This document shows, piece by piece, positions 44,723-56,432 of a stretch of DNA of 64,000 nucleotides (position 1 is its first letter; each line of letters opens with the position of its first letter). The stretch is from Deroplatys truncata (lineage: Eukaryota > Arthropoda > Insecta > Mantodea > Mantidae), in contig CM060984.1 of assembly GCA_030765065.1 (NCBI GenBank), positions 102,281,488 through 102,345,487 of the forward strand, written 5' to 3'. The notes under the pieces were generated by a model. It saw only the letters and a program-made list of their open reading frames with translations, was not told the DNA's origin and did not search any database. The position numbers were made by a program, and so were the translations under genes.

Positions 44723-45744
44723 CTGCTGTATCGTACCTTCCATTTTATCACATTAAGTCTACACTTGAATTATCAGGACTTGAGTATTTAAAAATCAAAA
44801 AACCAGCTGCAGAAATTAAATAAGAATTTTAAAATAATATAAAGTTCTAGAGCAAATATAAGTAATAGATTAAAATGTTAAATAGCTTCCAGATTTCTCT
44901 TAAAAGGTGTAACTGGCAGCCTGCCACTTCCACACCATTGCTATATGAATCCATTCATGCATTAGCACTGGACTGGTCCACCTTTCTTCCCTAGATGATG
45001 CTAACAATGTGAAACAATATGAATATGTTATGTTTACTTTTCATCATAAAAGCTGTGTGATACCCTCTGCATCTATACAAGCCTGACACTTCTTGAACTT
45101 ATTATTGATCATTCTGCAACTGAAATATTTGAAGATGTACACTAGATAGTTTGTTCTAGTTTGTCAAGCATTGGGGATTTATTTCATAAACTTAAACAAG
45201 CATTCCACATACGTAATAATACATGGGTTTAGATTTGGCAAACAAACAGTCCAGTCAGCTATTCTGCCATCAGAAGTGCAAAATGCTTGGAATGTGCTTG
45301 GACTTTTTTCCATGAGAGCCTTTATCTCGTCTTAATTTTTCCTCTATTAGAACTGTTGGCTGTTTCTTTTTATCTAATGCAGACCAGTGTGTTTAAATTT
45401 TTCTAACAACATACATACCTATATTTTGGGTTTGTTAGGAATGGTGATGCCAGAGAGTTTCTGTATAAATTCTTGCTGAGAATCCACATGTAACTCCATT
45501 CAAGTAAAACTGAACACAAGCACATGCTATTTTGTACTAAACAACATAACAATGTGCAGTAAATACAATATAAGACAGTTTCACATCACGTTATCCCCAC
45601 TATACACCATGCCAAACAACTCTAGATTCAACTGCAAATGCAGTTGTCCTCCATAGCCATGTGAGCTGGACTACTGCAGAACAAGGTGTTCAATACAGTA
45701 GTGAATATGAATATTGTTTTGTTGTGCTAAGAGATTTACAATTT
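44723..45744. other. Intergenic sequence with a possible transposase relic
   Basis: On the - strand near 45400-45050 there are scraps such as KKQPTVLIEEKLRRDKGSHG and FKKCQACIDAEG. They faintly recall the end of Tc1-type transposases, but there are many stops and no TIR. Otherwise nothing is recognised. Confidence 0.25.
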
Positions 45745-46690
45745 GATTGTCTACTGAACTTTGACCCTGGCCACTCGTTCTGTAGCCAATCACTACATTT
45801 TTTCCTATATTTTACAATTTCCCGTCAATAAATTATCTTGCTTCAGCTTTTCATGTCCCATTTCCACTTGTTTTTCACTTCTCACTTATTGATTACTTTA
45901 CCATCAAACATTCACCATAGTTTTCCATTCAAAGTAAGATACACTACTTCTTACTTATCTCTATCCACTGTCCAAAGCCATTTATTTTTGACTTTACACA
46001 AAAACTGTCCAATGCTCCTAGCGTCCTTACACATCATTTCGATTATAAGTGTACTTCTATCCCCCTTCAACCACTTCTTTTTAATAAATTCTCTTCCCCA
46101 ATTTTCTGTTCCTTGGCACTTAAATACTATGTGTTCAATGTCTTCATTATCACCACATATCGGACATTGGTTTTGAGGTATACCCTGTCTTAACCCTCTT
46201 AGCCTCCATGCTCCAGTTCTTACCCATTCAATAGATTCTCTCTCTTCTTTATTTACTATGTCTATATATTTTTCCCTACCCCATGTATTTTTCATTGGCC
46301 TATAACAAACTAATGAGCTCTTTTCAGCAATCTCACTGAACATGATTTGTATTTCTATATCTTCCAGTCTTTTCCTTGCCTTTTTCCAAATATTGTTCAT
46401 GTTATTTTCTCTCCTTCTCCACATGTCTCATATCCCATTTTTCTCCAAAATGTTCTGTAAATTACTTACCCAATCACCATTCATTAAATTATTCTCTTGG
46501 TATTGTATACATTGTCTTAACACATTACTTATTCCTAAATTTAAAATTCTAAACCAAAATTTCAAAGCTCTTTCCATATCTTCCCCTTAGTCGCTATCCT
46601 GCCCATCTCTAATTGCACTACCTGTCTTACAATTGCTTTCGGTAACCCTAGTATTTCTCTACAAAACATCCTGTGCACCTCATTTGCTAT
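45745..46690 (-). mobile_element. 5'-truncated LINE, C-terminal RT and zinc-finger region
   Basis: The - strand ORF (46424-45954) has FSEIAEKSSLVCYRPMKNTW and the finger CPICGDNEDIEHIVFKC. It is nearly identical in arrangement to the copy at 53736-55320. Upstream - strand sequence to 46690 continues the homology in broken frames. The 3' end shares the ccagggtcaa..gtagacaa sequence with the other copy. Confidence 0.82.
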
Positions 46691-47109
46691 GAGCCAGATT
46701 TAGCTGCCATCAGTTAAGTTGCATCATTCGTGATACCAGCAGATTGCTTAGTAGTCACTAAAAGTGAAAGTTAGTTCATTTTCTTTATTCTCTCTAGTTT
46801 TAGTAGTTACTAACAAACTGCTTTAAATCATGGAAAGGCCTGGGCTTTCTTCCTTCCCTCTGTTCACTGACTCTGAAGGGGAGAAATGTGATTAGTAAAT
46901 ATTACCATTTTTTCTTGTCTCACATTTTAGTATCTGCTTTAGAAATTCTTAGTACAAGCTATTATTGCTCTGTGACTGTCTAATACAGTCTACCCAGTTA
47001 GAAGGCATTAAACACACACACTCTCTCTCTCTGTCATACACGTATACTTGTACATCCATCCACAAAAAATGAACAAATGAAGTACAGTGTCTTACTATAC
47101 TATACTATT
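46691..47109. other. Intergenic sequence, nothing recognised
   Basis: A short run of ctctctct/acacac at 47013-47035. No gene. Confidence 0.4.
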
Positions 47110-47275
47110 AGACAGACTCTGTGGTGTAGTAGTTAAGTGTGCTAATTTGTAAATCCAAAAGTCCCAGAATTGATTCCTGGATAGAGGGAAGAAATGGGGA
47201 ATGTTTCTTTAATTGGGCTTATTCTCTGTCCTCCCTAGAGTATGTAAGTATGAATGAGACTGAATGTGTGTTTAT
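47110..47275 (+). repeat. tRNA-derived SINE (same family as 3283)
   Basis: ctctgtggtgtagtagttaa (A-box) and gaattgattcctgg (decayed B-box) are followed by the body piece attctctgtcctccctagag, as at 3283-3545. It then joins a (GT)n tract. Confidence 0.55.
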
Positions 47276-47276
47276 G

Positions 47277-47372
47277 CATGCATATGTACGTGTGCGCGTG
47301 CATAGGTGTGTGCGTGCGTGGGTGCGTGCGTGCATAGATGCGTGTGTGGGTGCGTGCGTGTGTGTGGATAAA
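47277..47372. repeat. (GT/GCGT)n microsatellite
   Basis: Imperfect GTGCGTGC-type tract forming the core position of the adjacent ACTTTCTCTAC-family copy. Confidence 0.8.
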
Positions 47373-48377
47373 TACCAAACTTGGTATTTGTGTTTAGCAT
47401 CTTCAAGGATACAACACGAAGATTTTCAAAAAGTTCTTTTTCCCCAACTACACTTTAAATGGAAATTTTTTAAAAAATTTTGATTTTGTAAAAAATGGCT
47501 CTAATGATTTTGATTTAAAATACCATATGTGAAAAATATTTACATGACAAATAAAATTTATATCTTGAATTTTCTGGGAATAGCCTGGTAAGTACTCTTT
47601 ATTCAGAAGGAATTTTATATAATCTTGTATAATTTGCAAACTTTAAGTGATAGACAAAAACATACCAGAAAAAAAATGATGTGTTACACTCACATGACTT
47701 TCTCTACTCTTGTACAATCTAATTTTACAAACGCCTATTCTCCATATGCTTCATGTTAATCGAGATATCGAGATGTCAATCTTATTGGTAATTTTCTTGT
47801 AGAAGCAAGGGAAATATGGTAGCTTTTAAGCGATAGTCAAATATTTTAACGCTGGTTGCTATGTGGTGCATTCCATTCTCTTTGTACGTCCAGGACATAA
47901 AAAAATGAATAACGCATTTGAGAAAAACTATAAGTATTGGAAAATTTAAGGAAATAACAAGCAATATGTCGAAAATGGTTCACTCAACAAAAGAAATGTA
48001 TATGACATAAGTTGTGTATTTTAACGCGATCTACATTTTTTGTGTAGTAAAATTTTGTCTATCTTTTATGGTTTACCAGTTATGCAAAAGTCGTTCACAA
48101 TGAAGAATACTTTTGGAGACATTCCCAGAAAATTCGAGATATACATTTCATTTCTCTTATGAGAATATCTTAAACATATGATATTTTCATCAAAATCGTT
48201 AGAGCCATTTTTGAGAAAATTAAAATTTTCGAAAAATCTTCCATGTAAAGGGTAGTCTGGGGTGGGGGGATTTTCTTGAAAACCTTCGTGTCGCTTCTCT
48301 GGAAGAAACTGAACCTAAATACCAAGTTTGGTGCTTATCCGACTGTTCGTTTTTGAGTTATGCTGTTCACAGACACA

Positions 48378-48422
<45 letters not shown>

Positions 48423-48575
48423 ACACACACACAGACACACACACGGACATGTTTCCAAAAATGCTTTTTTTGGATTCAGGAGGTCTCAAAACATGTATTT
48501 CCGGTGAAATCTCGGTATCAAATTTTTGGGTGGAATGCAATACTTCCCCTACTTACTATACGTAGTAGAGAAAGT
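47372..48575. repeat. Two ACTTTCTCTAC-family elements, opposed
   Basis: 47372-47665 is a partial reverse copy (accaaacttggtatttgtgt, aaaaatggctctaatgattt). 47670-48575 is the most complete forward copy: it starts with gtgttacactcacatgactt then tctctac and ends cgtagtagagaaagt. It includes aaatggttcactcaacaaaa, ttgtctatcttttatggttt, ttgagttatgctgttcacag, the (AC)n core at 48373-48443 and ccggtgaaatctcggtatca. No coding capacity was found. Confidence 0.65.
48373..48443. repeat. (AC)n microsatellite
   Basis: Near-perfect AC tract with a few cag interruptions, inside the forward repeat copy. The open frames across it are artefacts of the repeat. Confidence 0.95.
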
Positions 48576-48719
48576 AAAAAAATGTAGATCTCTTTAACAA
48601 TACAGTTTACTTAAAATAAGTTTTCTTGCGGCATAAGCCTGAGATATCAATTATTAAAGGTTTGAATTGTTCAATACTTATTCTTTTAAAAGTCCCATCA
48701 ATTTTCAGCTGTTTCTCAC

Positions 48720-49370
48720 GATTGCATGGAAACAGTATGGAATTTTAAGGCCAACATATAGCACCCAGTCTTAAACATTTGACTATAGCTGTTCTCTTTG
48801 TATTTATAATAAAATGTGTAATGTAACTGTTTTTGCAAAGGTTTATTTGGATTAAATGTAGAAAATAAAAAGATAAGCTTTAGTAGAAATAGTTTGTATG
48901 CCCACTAATAAAGATAGAGGGTAGAGAAAGTCATGTGAATGTATCACATCAGATATATTTTTTCTTGTGGTCATGCAAGAGCATGAAATTTCAAAGCCAT
49001 CACATACCAACCACTCTTTAAAATTCTATCGCTTTACCAACTGTATCCTGCAATGAAATGTGTAAATGTGAATTGAAAGTTTATCTGGATTAACGGGATG
49101 TATGTAGAATAATAAGCTTTTATAGGTTGTAGGAGATTGAATAGAGCAAAGTCATGTGTATTTCAGCACATCAGATTTTCAAAGATTTGGCCTTTGCTTC
49201 AGCCTCCTGTATGCCCTTGTAACTACAATGAAATGTGTAATGAAACCATTTCTGCAGACATCTATCTCAATCAGTGGAAGTAGATAGACAAATAAGCTTT
49301 GTCAGAGCAGCTTATGGAAGAATGGGTAATATGAATATAATAAATCAGATTTTTTTTTTAAATTCTAGAT
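48720..49370 (+). repeat. Three tandem copies of a ~210-bp end module of the ACTTTCTCTAC family
   Basis: Each unit contains aatgaaatgtgtaatg-like sequence, an ataagctttngtag-like segment and agagaaagtcatgtgaatgt followed by tcacatcagat. Unit ends fall near 48960, 49180 and 49360. The last unit has lost part of the agagaaagt motif. Confidence 0.6.
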
Positions 49371-49870
49371 GGGCATTTCTACAGGTTTTGAAGATATCTT
49401 GAGCTGAGTTTGAAATGTTAATCTAAATGTGTAATCAAATATGATAGGCTAGTTATTTGATTTTCTCTTTTTATAACAAAAAGTTTCCTCCTATATAGGG
49501 AGGTCAAACATTTATAGACATGAAATAGTGTATAATGATCATGCTGAAAGCAATTTTTTTACTTAAATATACTTTTACAAATTGAGAATATTATTTAACA
49601 ATGAGCTGCCTTACTCACACAACTTTACTGACTGTTTTTTTAACAAATTAGTTTTAAACTTTCTCCAATCTCAGCATTAGGAAGACCTGAAGATGGGGGA
49701 GAGTTCTTCCAAAGCTAGTTCATTCATTAAACAGTAGATGAAGTTGTATCAATAAGGCGAATTTTCTTAATGTACATCACTTCTCTGCCAACATTCTCAT
49801 GAATTTATATTGAGAATAATATATTTTTTATGGCTCTCTTATTGGCTGAATGAACAAAAGCAAAATGAAA
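49371..49870. other. Intergenic spacer at the 3' side of the - strand gene
   Basis: AT-rich. Nothing was recognised beyond the polyadenylation region at its right edge. Confidence 0.4.
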
Positions 49871-50043
49871 AGGTTCAATTTTATTTCAACATAATGCTTT
49901 TAATGTGACTGTCAATTACATAACATTCATCTGTAAACATTGCACAGTGTAACAATAAATATACTCTGCATCATAAAAAACGGTATTGAGTTTCAAGTAT
50001 ACATTTGTTAGAACTATTTACAAAACTAAGTGTTTTGTGAAGC
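49870..50043 (-). other. 3' untranslated region of the polycystin-like gene
   Basis: The - strand sequence after the stop carries AATAAA at 49885-49880, about 160 bases downstream of the stop. This fits a short 3' UTR. Confidence 0.5.
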
Positions 50044-50212
50044 TTAGTATAACGTTTGAGCATCACCAGAAGGACTGCGTTCAGGGTTTTGGTTGTCCAG
50101 CCCAATTAAAGGGCTTGGTCTGCTTAATTCTTCTAGTCTCTGTATTATCAAATCTGCTTTGTTTTGAACTGATTTCATAGACAGTTCTATATCATCCACA
50201 CGTTTCTTCAAG
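50044..50212 (-). CDS. Terminal exon of a polycystin-2-family-like gene (C-terminal coiled coil)
   Basis: The acceptor on the - strand is ttatgttgtag ending at 50213. The exon has one leading base, 55 codons and a TAA at 50046-50044. It encodes LKKRVDDIELSMKSVQNKAD, then LIIQRLEELSRPSP and a polar tail ending DAQTLY. Joined to the 55699-55747 exon it gives the spacing G-V-x4-F-x2-L-x2-RVD-x2-E-x-S-x2-S-x3-K-x-D. This matches, without gaps, the C-terminal coiled coil that trimerises polycystin-2 (comparison from memory). The family is membrane TRP-type cation channels. The channel domain is not visible here, so the assignment rests on about 35 residues. An unrelated coiled-coil protein is the alternative. 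Confidence 0.6.
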
Positions 50213-50734
50213 CTACAACATAAACATCATACTATTTACAAAGGCTAGGTTCATAAAATGAAGCTTACACTTGTTGGTGTACACTTTCACTTACACTTAA
50301 CTGGTTGGTAGCTATCACATGTTGGAATCTGAGGTGGAGAGGACCTGGAACTATGCCACTAACTGAACTGAACAAAAATGTTTTTATACATATACTTGCC
50401 AGAACTGAAAGTTTATCAACACTGAGGCACCTTTCTTGCAGGCTAAAGAAATGGGGATGTTGGAAAAACAAGGAAGATGTTGAGAGGATAAGTAGAAAAA
50501 AACTTTATGAACCACACCCGCCAATTAATAGTACAAAAGTGTACAAGCCTAATAGCATTTAGCTGACGTAAGATTCTTTTCAATGAGATTTTAATGCTAC
50601 ATAAACCAATACAGATAAGATTAAGCACAACTTGCAGTAAATAGTCTGTCCAGTATATGCTTGTCACAAGGTGATTCTTAGCAGTTAACCAGACTTCTTT
50701 CTCTCTAAAGCTTTCCCTCATGTAGACATATAAT
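50213..50734. other. Intron of the - strand gene
   Basis: Open frames on both strands (50260-50760) have no splice or homology support. Nothing recognised. Confidence 0.4.
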
Positions 50735-50950
50735 ATGTTGCTGTGTAGCACAATTGTTTCATTTCAGCTCTCATACTGAGGGTTTCAGGTTCAATTCTCA
50801 GCTCTGGGGTGGAAATTTTAAGTCAGCCCTATCCATACCTTCACCTCTGACTTGCTCATGTGAAGTATTGCCAAGGCCCAATGTGGTTCAGAGTTCACAG
50901 TAAAAGTTGTAGGTCCTCTCATTCCATTGCCATCTTAATCATCACCCTAC
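50735..50950 (+). repeat. tRNA-headed SINE-like sequence
   Basis: The head gctgtgtagcacaattgttt is followed by a B-box-like caggttcaattctcagctct, and a body runs to the caatgtggttcagagttcac segment. The family is not matched elsewhere in the window. Confidence 0.4.
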
Positions 50951-50959
50951 CATCGGAGG

Positions 50960-53735
50960 TGTAAAGAAATATTGAGTGCTAATACAAAAATATATAACAT
51001 TTGTAAACATTTCAAGAATGTGGCAGTGTTAAGAGTGGATAAATGTAATAGGACAATGCACACCAAACATGGCCAGCACTTCAACAAGTGGGGCAAGAAG
51101 GAAATAACAGAAACACTAACCAAAATTATCAAAGATAAAGCTCACCATAGGGCATCAGTTGTATACAGTGTTGATTATCAAAGTAATGATACAAGCACTA
51201 TTTTTTAGGGTAAACAACAGTAGTCATTCAGAATCTCTTGTAACTAAATCATACCACTTTGTGCAGACCAACACTTTATATAATTTGAGTAGTATAAGTA
51301 AGGTTAGGGTAGATACCTTAAAATGTATATTAAAAGTAGGATATATAAATGTACAAGGTTTAGGGAAAAAGCGGAATGCTATAAATGAATATGCCAAGGA
51401 AAATATGTACAATTTTATATGTATAAGTGAACACTGGTGCAGGGAAGTTGAAATAGAATTTAATCCCCTGAAAGACTATTATCTAACGAACAGCTTTTGC
51501 AGAACCATACACATACATGGTGGGGTAGCCATTTATATTAACAAGGAGCTCAACTCCATGTATAAAAAGTTAGATTTTAGTTATCTTTGTGATGAAATGG
51601 ACTTTGAAGCAATAGGCATCATTTTAGAATGCCCCAAAATAATTATTGTATCTCTCTACAGATCACCAAATGGTGATCACAAGGTATTTCTAGATAAACC
51701 AGAAACAATGTTAAATATGTTAAGCAACTAAAAAAAAGCATAGGATAGTGATAGGTGGTGACATTAATGCAAATTATGACATTACTATAGACAAACGTAG
51801 TGTAACTGAACTAGATAAAACTAGTATAAAAAGTGAAGTAACAGCTTTTCCATTCTCCGACCATTCTTCTGTCTGGGTAAAAATTCATAATATAAACATG
51901 GATAAAAATTGTAGTAACAAGACCAATAACAGATGAGAAAATGTTAAATTTTAAACAGATGCTCAACTCTGCCAGTTGGTCAGAATTATTAGTTCAACAA
52001 TATAATGTACATCATACGCCAACAGATTTAATATTTCAATGGTTTATGAGTGCATATTTAAACATTTATAATGTCTGCATACCTCTTAAAGAGTGCAAGA
52101 TAACGTATAGGACGGTAGTAAAAAATATTCAAAAATTTCAAATTGGTATACACCTCAACTAAGTAAAATGAAGTCATTTGTTATGTTATACTTTGGTGTA
52201 TACAGAAGGGAAAAAATGGGAGAAACAAAATTAACATACTTAAAAATCAGAAAAGAATATAAACCAGCCATAAATGAAACAAAGAAATTGCATAACCTAA
52301 AGAAAATAGAGGGAGCAAACAATAAATGCAAAGAAGCATGGAAACTCATTAATATAGTAGCAAAAAATAATAAAGCAAATGAACATGCTATAACAGCTGA
52401 GGAGTACAGCAAGTATTTTGTCTCATTGGTAGAAAAAACTTGTAATAAGATAGTCTCAGATGATAAATTACATGACATTTCTGCAGTAAATCGTAATTTC
52501 ATCCTAGTAGAAGTCACTATTGACACTTTTAAAAATGTTGTAAGAAAACTTAAATCCTCATAAACTAAAGATATATATATATATGCTGTATCTAATAACC
52601 TCATTAAAAAGTAGTTGATGATATGATTAACCCTCTTATGTTCTCCATAAATGTATGTCTTAGGGAGGGAATTTTCCCTTCAGCGCTAAAAGTTTCAAGG
52701 ATCATTCCTGTGTACAAAAAGGGTGACAAGGATTCTCCTACTATCTATTGTTCCCATATTGTATCTCGATTGTTCCCATGTTTCCAAAATGATTGGAATC
52801 AGTGGTAAAATTGCAAGTATATGGTTATCTTGAAGAAAATAACTTAATTAGCCCATGTCAATTCGGCTTTAGAAGGGGTAAATCTACCACTGATGCAGTA
52901 GATTCTTTGATTTGCAGTTATTTGAAGAAAAAAACTTTGCACAGGCCATCTTTTGTGACCTGAGCAAAGCTTTCGATTGCATAAAGCCTACTTTCCTACT
53001 GCGGAAATTAAACATGTGTTGCATTAAGAGTATAGGATATAACTTCTTTAAAACCTACCTAAAGGGTCGTAAACAGGTAGTTAGTGCAGGAGAACAATTT
53101 TCTAGTGTAACTATGGTTAAATATGGCATTCTGCAGGGCTCAGTCCCGGGTCCACTATTGTTTTTAATAATGATTAATGACTGCCAACATATGTAATGGC
53201 CCACTCCATTCTATTTGCGGATGATATTACCTTCTTTAGCTCTAGCGTATATTTTAATTTGATTAAAGATGTTACTGAGAGTACCTTACACCAGGCCTCA
53301 GAGTGGTTCATTGCAAATGGTTTTCTTTTAAATGAAGTTAAAATGCAAAAAATATCATTCAGTTTGAGAGGCACCCACATTGAAAATTATAGGGAGAATG
53401 TTAAATTCTTAGGTATCTTTATTAATAGCCAATTATCTTGGGAAATGCACATAAAGTACATGACCGGTAAACTGTCTAGGTTATATATTTGATTAGGTGC
53501 CTTAAACAGCATGTACCTGAAAACTGTATAAGGTCTGCTTATTTTGTGTACTTCCAAAGCATTATTGCACATGGTATTTTACTTTGGGGAAACAGTATCT
53601 ATGTTAAGTATCTTTATTACTACAGGAGAAAGTTATAAGAATAATAACAAACTCACCTAAAGCGGCTCACTGCAAACCTCTGTTTAAAAAAATTAAGACA
53701 TTTACCATTGTAAATCTGTATATATACTATGAATA
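50960..53735 (+). mobile_element. CR1/L2-like LINE with esterase-type ORF1, endonuclease and RT, degenerate
   Basis: 50972-51205 is the end of an SGNH/esterase-like ORF1 (HTKHGQHFNKWGKKEI). Endonuclease lies at 51340-51900: GYINVQGLGKKRNAINE, ISEHWC, GGVAIYI, GGDINANYD and SDHSSV, so most of its catalytic motifs remain. A linker is at 52168-52560. RT lies at 52620-53735: SRIIPVYKKGDKDSP, FGFRRGKSTTDAV, FCDLSKAFDCI, ILQGSVPGPLLFLIMIND and LFADDITFFSS (catalytic ADD intact). The tail reads KTFTIVNLYIY. There are about six frame breaks. It lies in an intron of the - strand gene. Confidence 0.85.
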
Positions 53736-54961
53736 TTCTTAAAGCACTGCATTTTGAGAACACCTTCTGTGTAAGGGTGGAGACAGGCTGTGTAACAAAC
53801 GAAATTCCACAAAAGAAAGGCCTTCGGCAAGGATGTAAGTTAAGTCCAGTTTTATTTAATTTATACATAGATGATGTCTTACTAGAAATTGGAAGGAATA
53901 ATAACTGTGCACCAGTAATTAACAACATCCAAATTCTAGGACTTCTTTTTGCAGATGACCTAGTGGTAGGATCTATTACAGTAAGTGGTTTAAAACAATC
54001 ATTACAAGCAATTGATGTATATTGTAAAGAATGGAGGTTAAAAGTGAATCAAGAGAAAACACAGATTGTGGTTTTCAAAAAGGGGGGAAAATTAGGCAAA
54101 TATGAAAAGTGGAAGGGAGAGAATAAAGATTACAGGGTAGTGCATGACTGTATCTATTTAGGAGTAAAAATAGATGGAGGTAATAAATGGGAGAAACAAA
54201 AGAAGTTTGCATTGGTAAAAGGTAAAGGGGCGATGGCAGCAATTAGAAGCTGCAAATATAAAGTACCTAATATAAATGTTAAATGGCTGGAAAAAGTTTA
54301 TGAGATGGTTGTGGAGGCAAAAATGATGTATGGTATAGAAATATGGGGATTAGATACAGGATGGGAATGTATAGATGTGGTGCACAGGATGTTTTGTAGA
54401 GAAATACTAGGGCTACCGAAGTCAATTGTAAGACAGGTAGCACAATTACAGATGGGCAGGGTGACAACTAAGGGGAAGATAATGGAAAGAGCTTTGAAAT
54501 TTTGGTTCAGAAGTTTAAATCTAGGAAAAACTAATGTGTTAAGACAATGTATTGAATACCAAGAGAATAGCTTAATGAATGATGGATGGGTAAGTAAATT
54601 ATGGAATATTTTGGAGAAAAATGGGTTAGGAGATATATGGAGAAGGAGAGAAAATAACGTAAAACGTTTTTGGAAAAAGGCAAGGAAAAGACTGGAAGAT
54701 ATAGAAATACAAATCATGTTCAGTGAGATTGCCGAAAAGAGCTCATTAGTTTATTATAGGCCAATGAAAAATACATGGGATAGGGAAAAATATATAGACA
54801 TAGTAAATAAAGAAGAGAGAGAATCTACTGCATGGTTAAGAACCGGAGCATGGAGGCTAAAAGGGCTAAGACAGGGTATTCCTCAGAACCAATGTCCGAT
54901 ATGTGGTGGTAATGAAGACATTGAACACATAGTATTTAAGTGCCAAGGAACAGAAAATTGA
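53729..54961 (+). pseudogene. LINE RT C-terminal half with zinc finger (410-codon open frame)
   Basis: The open frame carries KKGLRQGCKLSPVLFNLYID, the catalytic LLFADDLVVGS, LKVNQEKTQIVVF, YLGVKIDG, AKMMYGIEIWG and a C-terminal finger CPICGGNEDIEHIVFKC. A TGA right after GTEN (54959-54961) replaces a Trp codon seen in the copy at 45954-46424. The remaining ~45 residues follow in frame to 55108. The 5' half, including RT motifs before the Q-G region and any endonuclease, is missing. It is the best preserved LINE fragment here. Confidence 0.85.
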
Positions 54962-55320
54962 AGAAAAGAATTTTTTAATAAGAAGTGGTTGAAGAGGGAT
55001 AGAAATACACTTATGATTGAAATGATATGCAAGGACGCTAGAAGCATTGGACAGTTTTTGTGTAAAGTAAAAAATAAATGGCTTTGGACAGTGGAAAGAG
55101 AAAAGTAAGAGGTAGTGCATCTTACTTTGAATGGAAAACTATAGTGAATGTGTGATGGTTAAGTAATCAATAAATGAAAAGTGAAAACAAAGTGGAAATG
55201 GGACATGAAAAAAACTAAAAAAAACTAAAAAAAAAAAAAAAGAGCAAGATAATTTAGTGTCAAGAATTTGTAGTGATTGTATACTGAATAAGTGACCAGG
55301 GTCAAAATGCAGTAGACAAC
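53736..55320 (+). mobile_element. 5'-truncated LINE with A-rich 3' region
   Basis: It starts abruptly at the end of the CR1-like LINE. The 3' UTR has A-runs at 55208-55240, then sequence shared with the 45745 copy (ccagggtcaaaatgcagtag). It stops at the (CA/CGCA)n tract 55321-55385. Confidence 0.8.
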
Positions 55321-55385
55321 ACACGCACACGCACACGCGCATGCGCACGCACGCATGCACGCACGCACGCACGCACACACACACG
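55321..55385. repeat. (CA/CGCA)n microsatellite
   Basis: Alternating CACGCA tract directly after the LINE 3' end. Cys- or His-rich open frames across it are artefacts. Confidence 0.9.
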
Positions 55386-55698
55386 CTTGGTATATTCTAC
55401 CAAGCACACTTAAATTTAGCTGTTTAGCTATATGTATGCAGTTCCATGTCTGTGATTTGGAATTTGCAAATTTTATATATGCTATATTGAAAAAAAATGT
55501 GCAAGCAGTTATGATGCATCATGAAAAACAGCATGGACAATGTCTTCATTGGAAACCCAGCCTTAATATTATTGCATAATGTGTGACTTCATGTTAAATC
55601 TTCTGCTGCTTTCTCTGATTTTGCAAGAACTCTAATAACTGCAAAAAGGTATGTTTTAAATTTTAAGTATTAAATTGAATGCACTAAAAATGACTTAC

Positions 55699-55747
55699 TA
55701 TTCAAAATCTGCTGGAATCACTCCTACAGCTCCATAGACATTGAAAG
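55699..55747 (-). CDS. Penultimate exon of the polycystin-2-family-like gene
   Basis: A 49-base exon bounded on the - strand by ggtgtgtgtttttcag and gtaagt. Only one frame is open (FNVYGAVGVIPADFE plus a split Tyr codon). It ends in phase 2, which the terminal exon completes exactly. The intervening 5.5-kb intron holds a SINE and two LINEs. No upstream exons were recognised between here and 64000. Confidence 0.55.
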
Positions 55748-56432
55748 CTGAAAAACACACACCAATAGTATAAGTAGAAATACTTCCACTGGGAAAATAA
55801 TAGGGTTATCTTAACAAGCATTTTGCAACAGACATAAAATCTTGCAGATCTTAAATTGTGAAATACAAGCAGCATGCTCAACTGCCAGTTTCTTAGATGC
55901 AAAATGAATTACTTTTAATAATACTTTACTTAAAAATGTTTATCAAACTTAGGTACTTTCTGCTCTAATATGTTGATACCTTTGGTTTGAAAGTAACATT
56001 TAAAGGATGTTAGTAATGCACTTGAGTAGGTTTCTTTAAAAGAAAAATATTTTTATTGAAAAACACATAAATCTGCTTACAAATTGTTTTAAAATATTCT
56101 TACACTTAAAATTATAGATTTGTGACCAAATTGGTAATGTAAGTAGGTACTTGGCATGTGTTTCAGTAAAGGTGATTAATTTTTGTTATATTTTGGCAAA
56201 TTCAAATGTTCTAAGCAATTAGAAGGGCTCCATTGTATGTTTATCTACTATGTTATATACTTTTCAAACTTTATTTGCCCACAGCCAAAGGACCAGAGTT
56301 GCAAGTCCACAAAATGCACGTAGCAACCAATGCAAACAAGTGAACAAGGTTAACTCAAACTGACACAATGTTTATCTTCTGAAGGTTTTCCAATTTTAAG
56401 TTGTTTAACATTCCTTATACCTACTAAAAAAT
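55748..56432. other. Probable intron sequence, nothing recognised
   Basis: AT-rich, no exon signal that I can support on the - strand. Confidence 0.35.

Noticed and set aside
45050..45420. Possible Tc1-like transposase tail on the - strand
   Set aside because: Only short, stop-interrupted similarity recalled from memory, with no TIR or catalytic motif; listed only as a faint relic.
48353..48587. Open frames of His/Thr/Gln repeats
   Set aside because: They are translations of the (AC)n microsatellite in a repeat element.
50260..50751. Open frames on both strands near the polycystin-like exon
   Set aside because: No splice sites in phase and no homology; they overlap each other on opposite strands.
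54298..54717. 139-codon - strand open frame
   Set aside because: It is antisense to the LINE RT frame at 53729-54961, which has clear RT motifs.
55139..55407. Cys/Val/Arg-rich open frames on the - strand
   Set aside because: They read through the (CA/CGCA)n tract next to a LINE 3' end.
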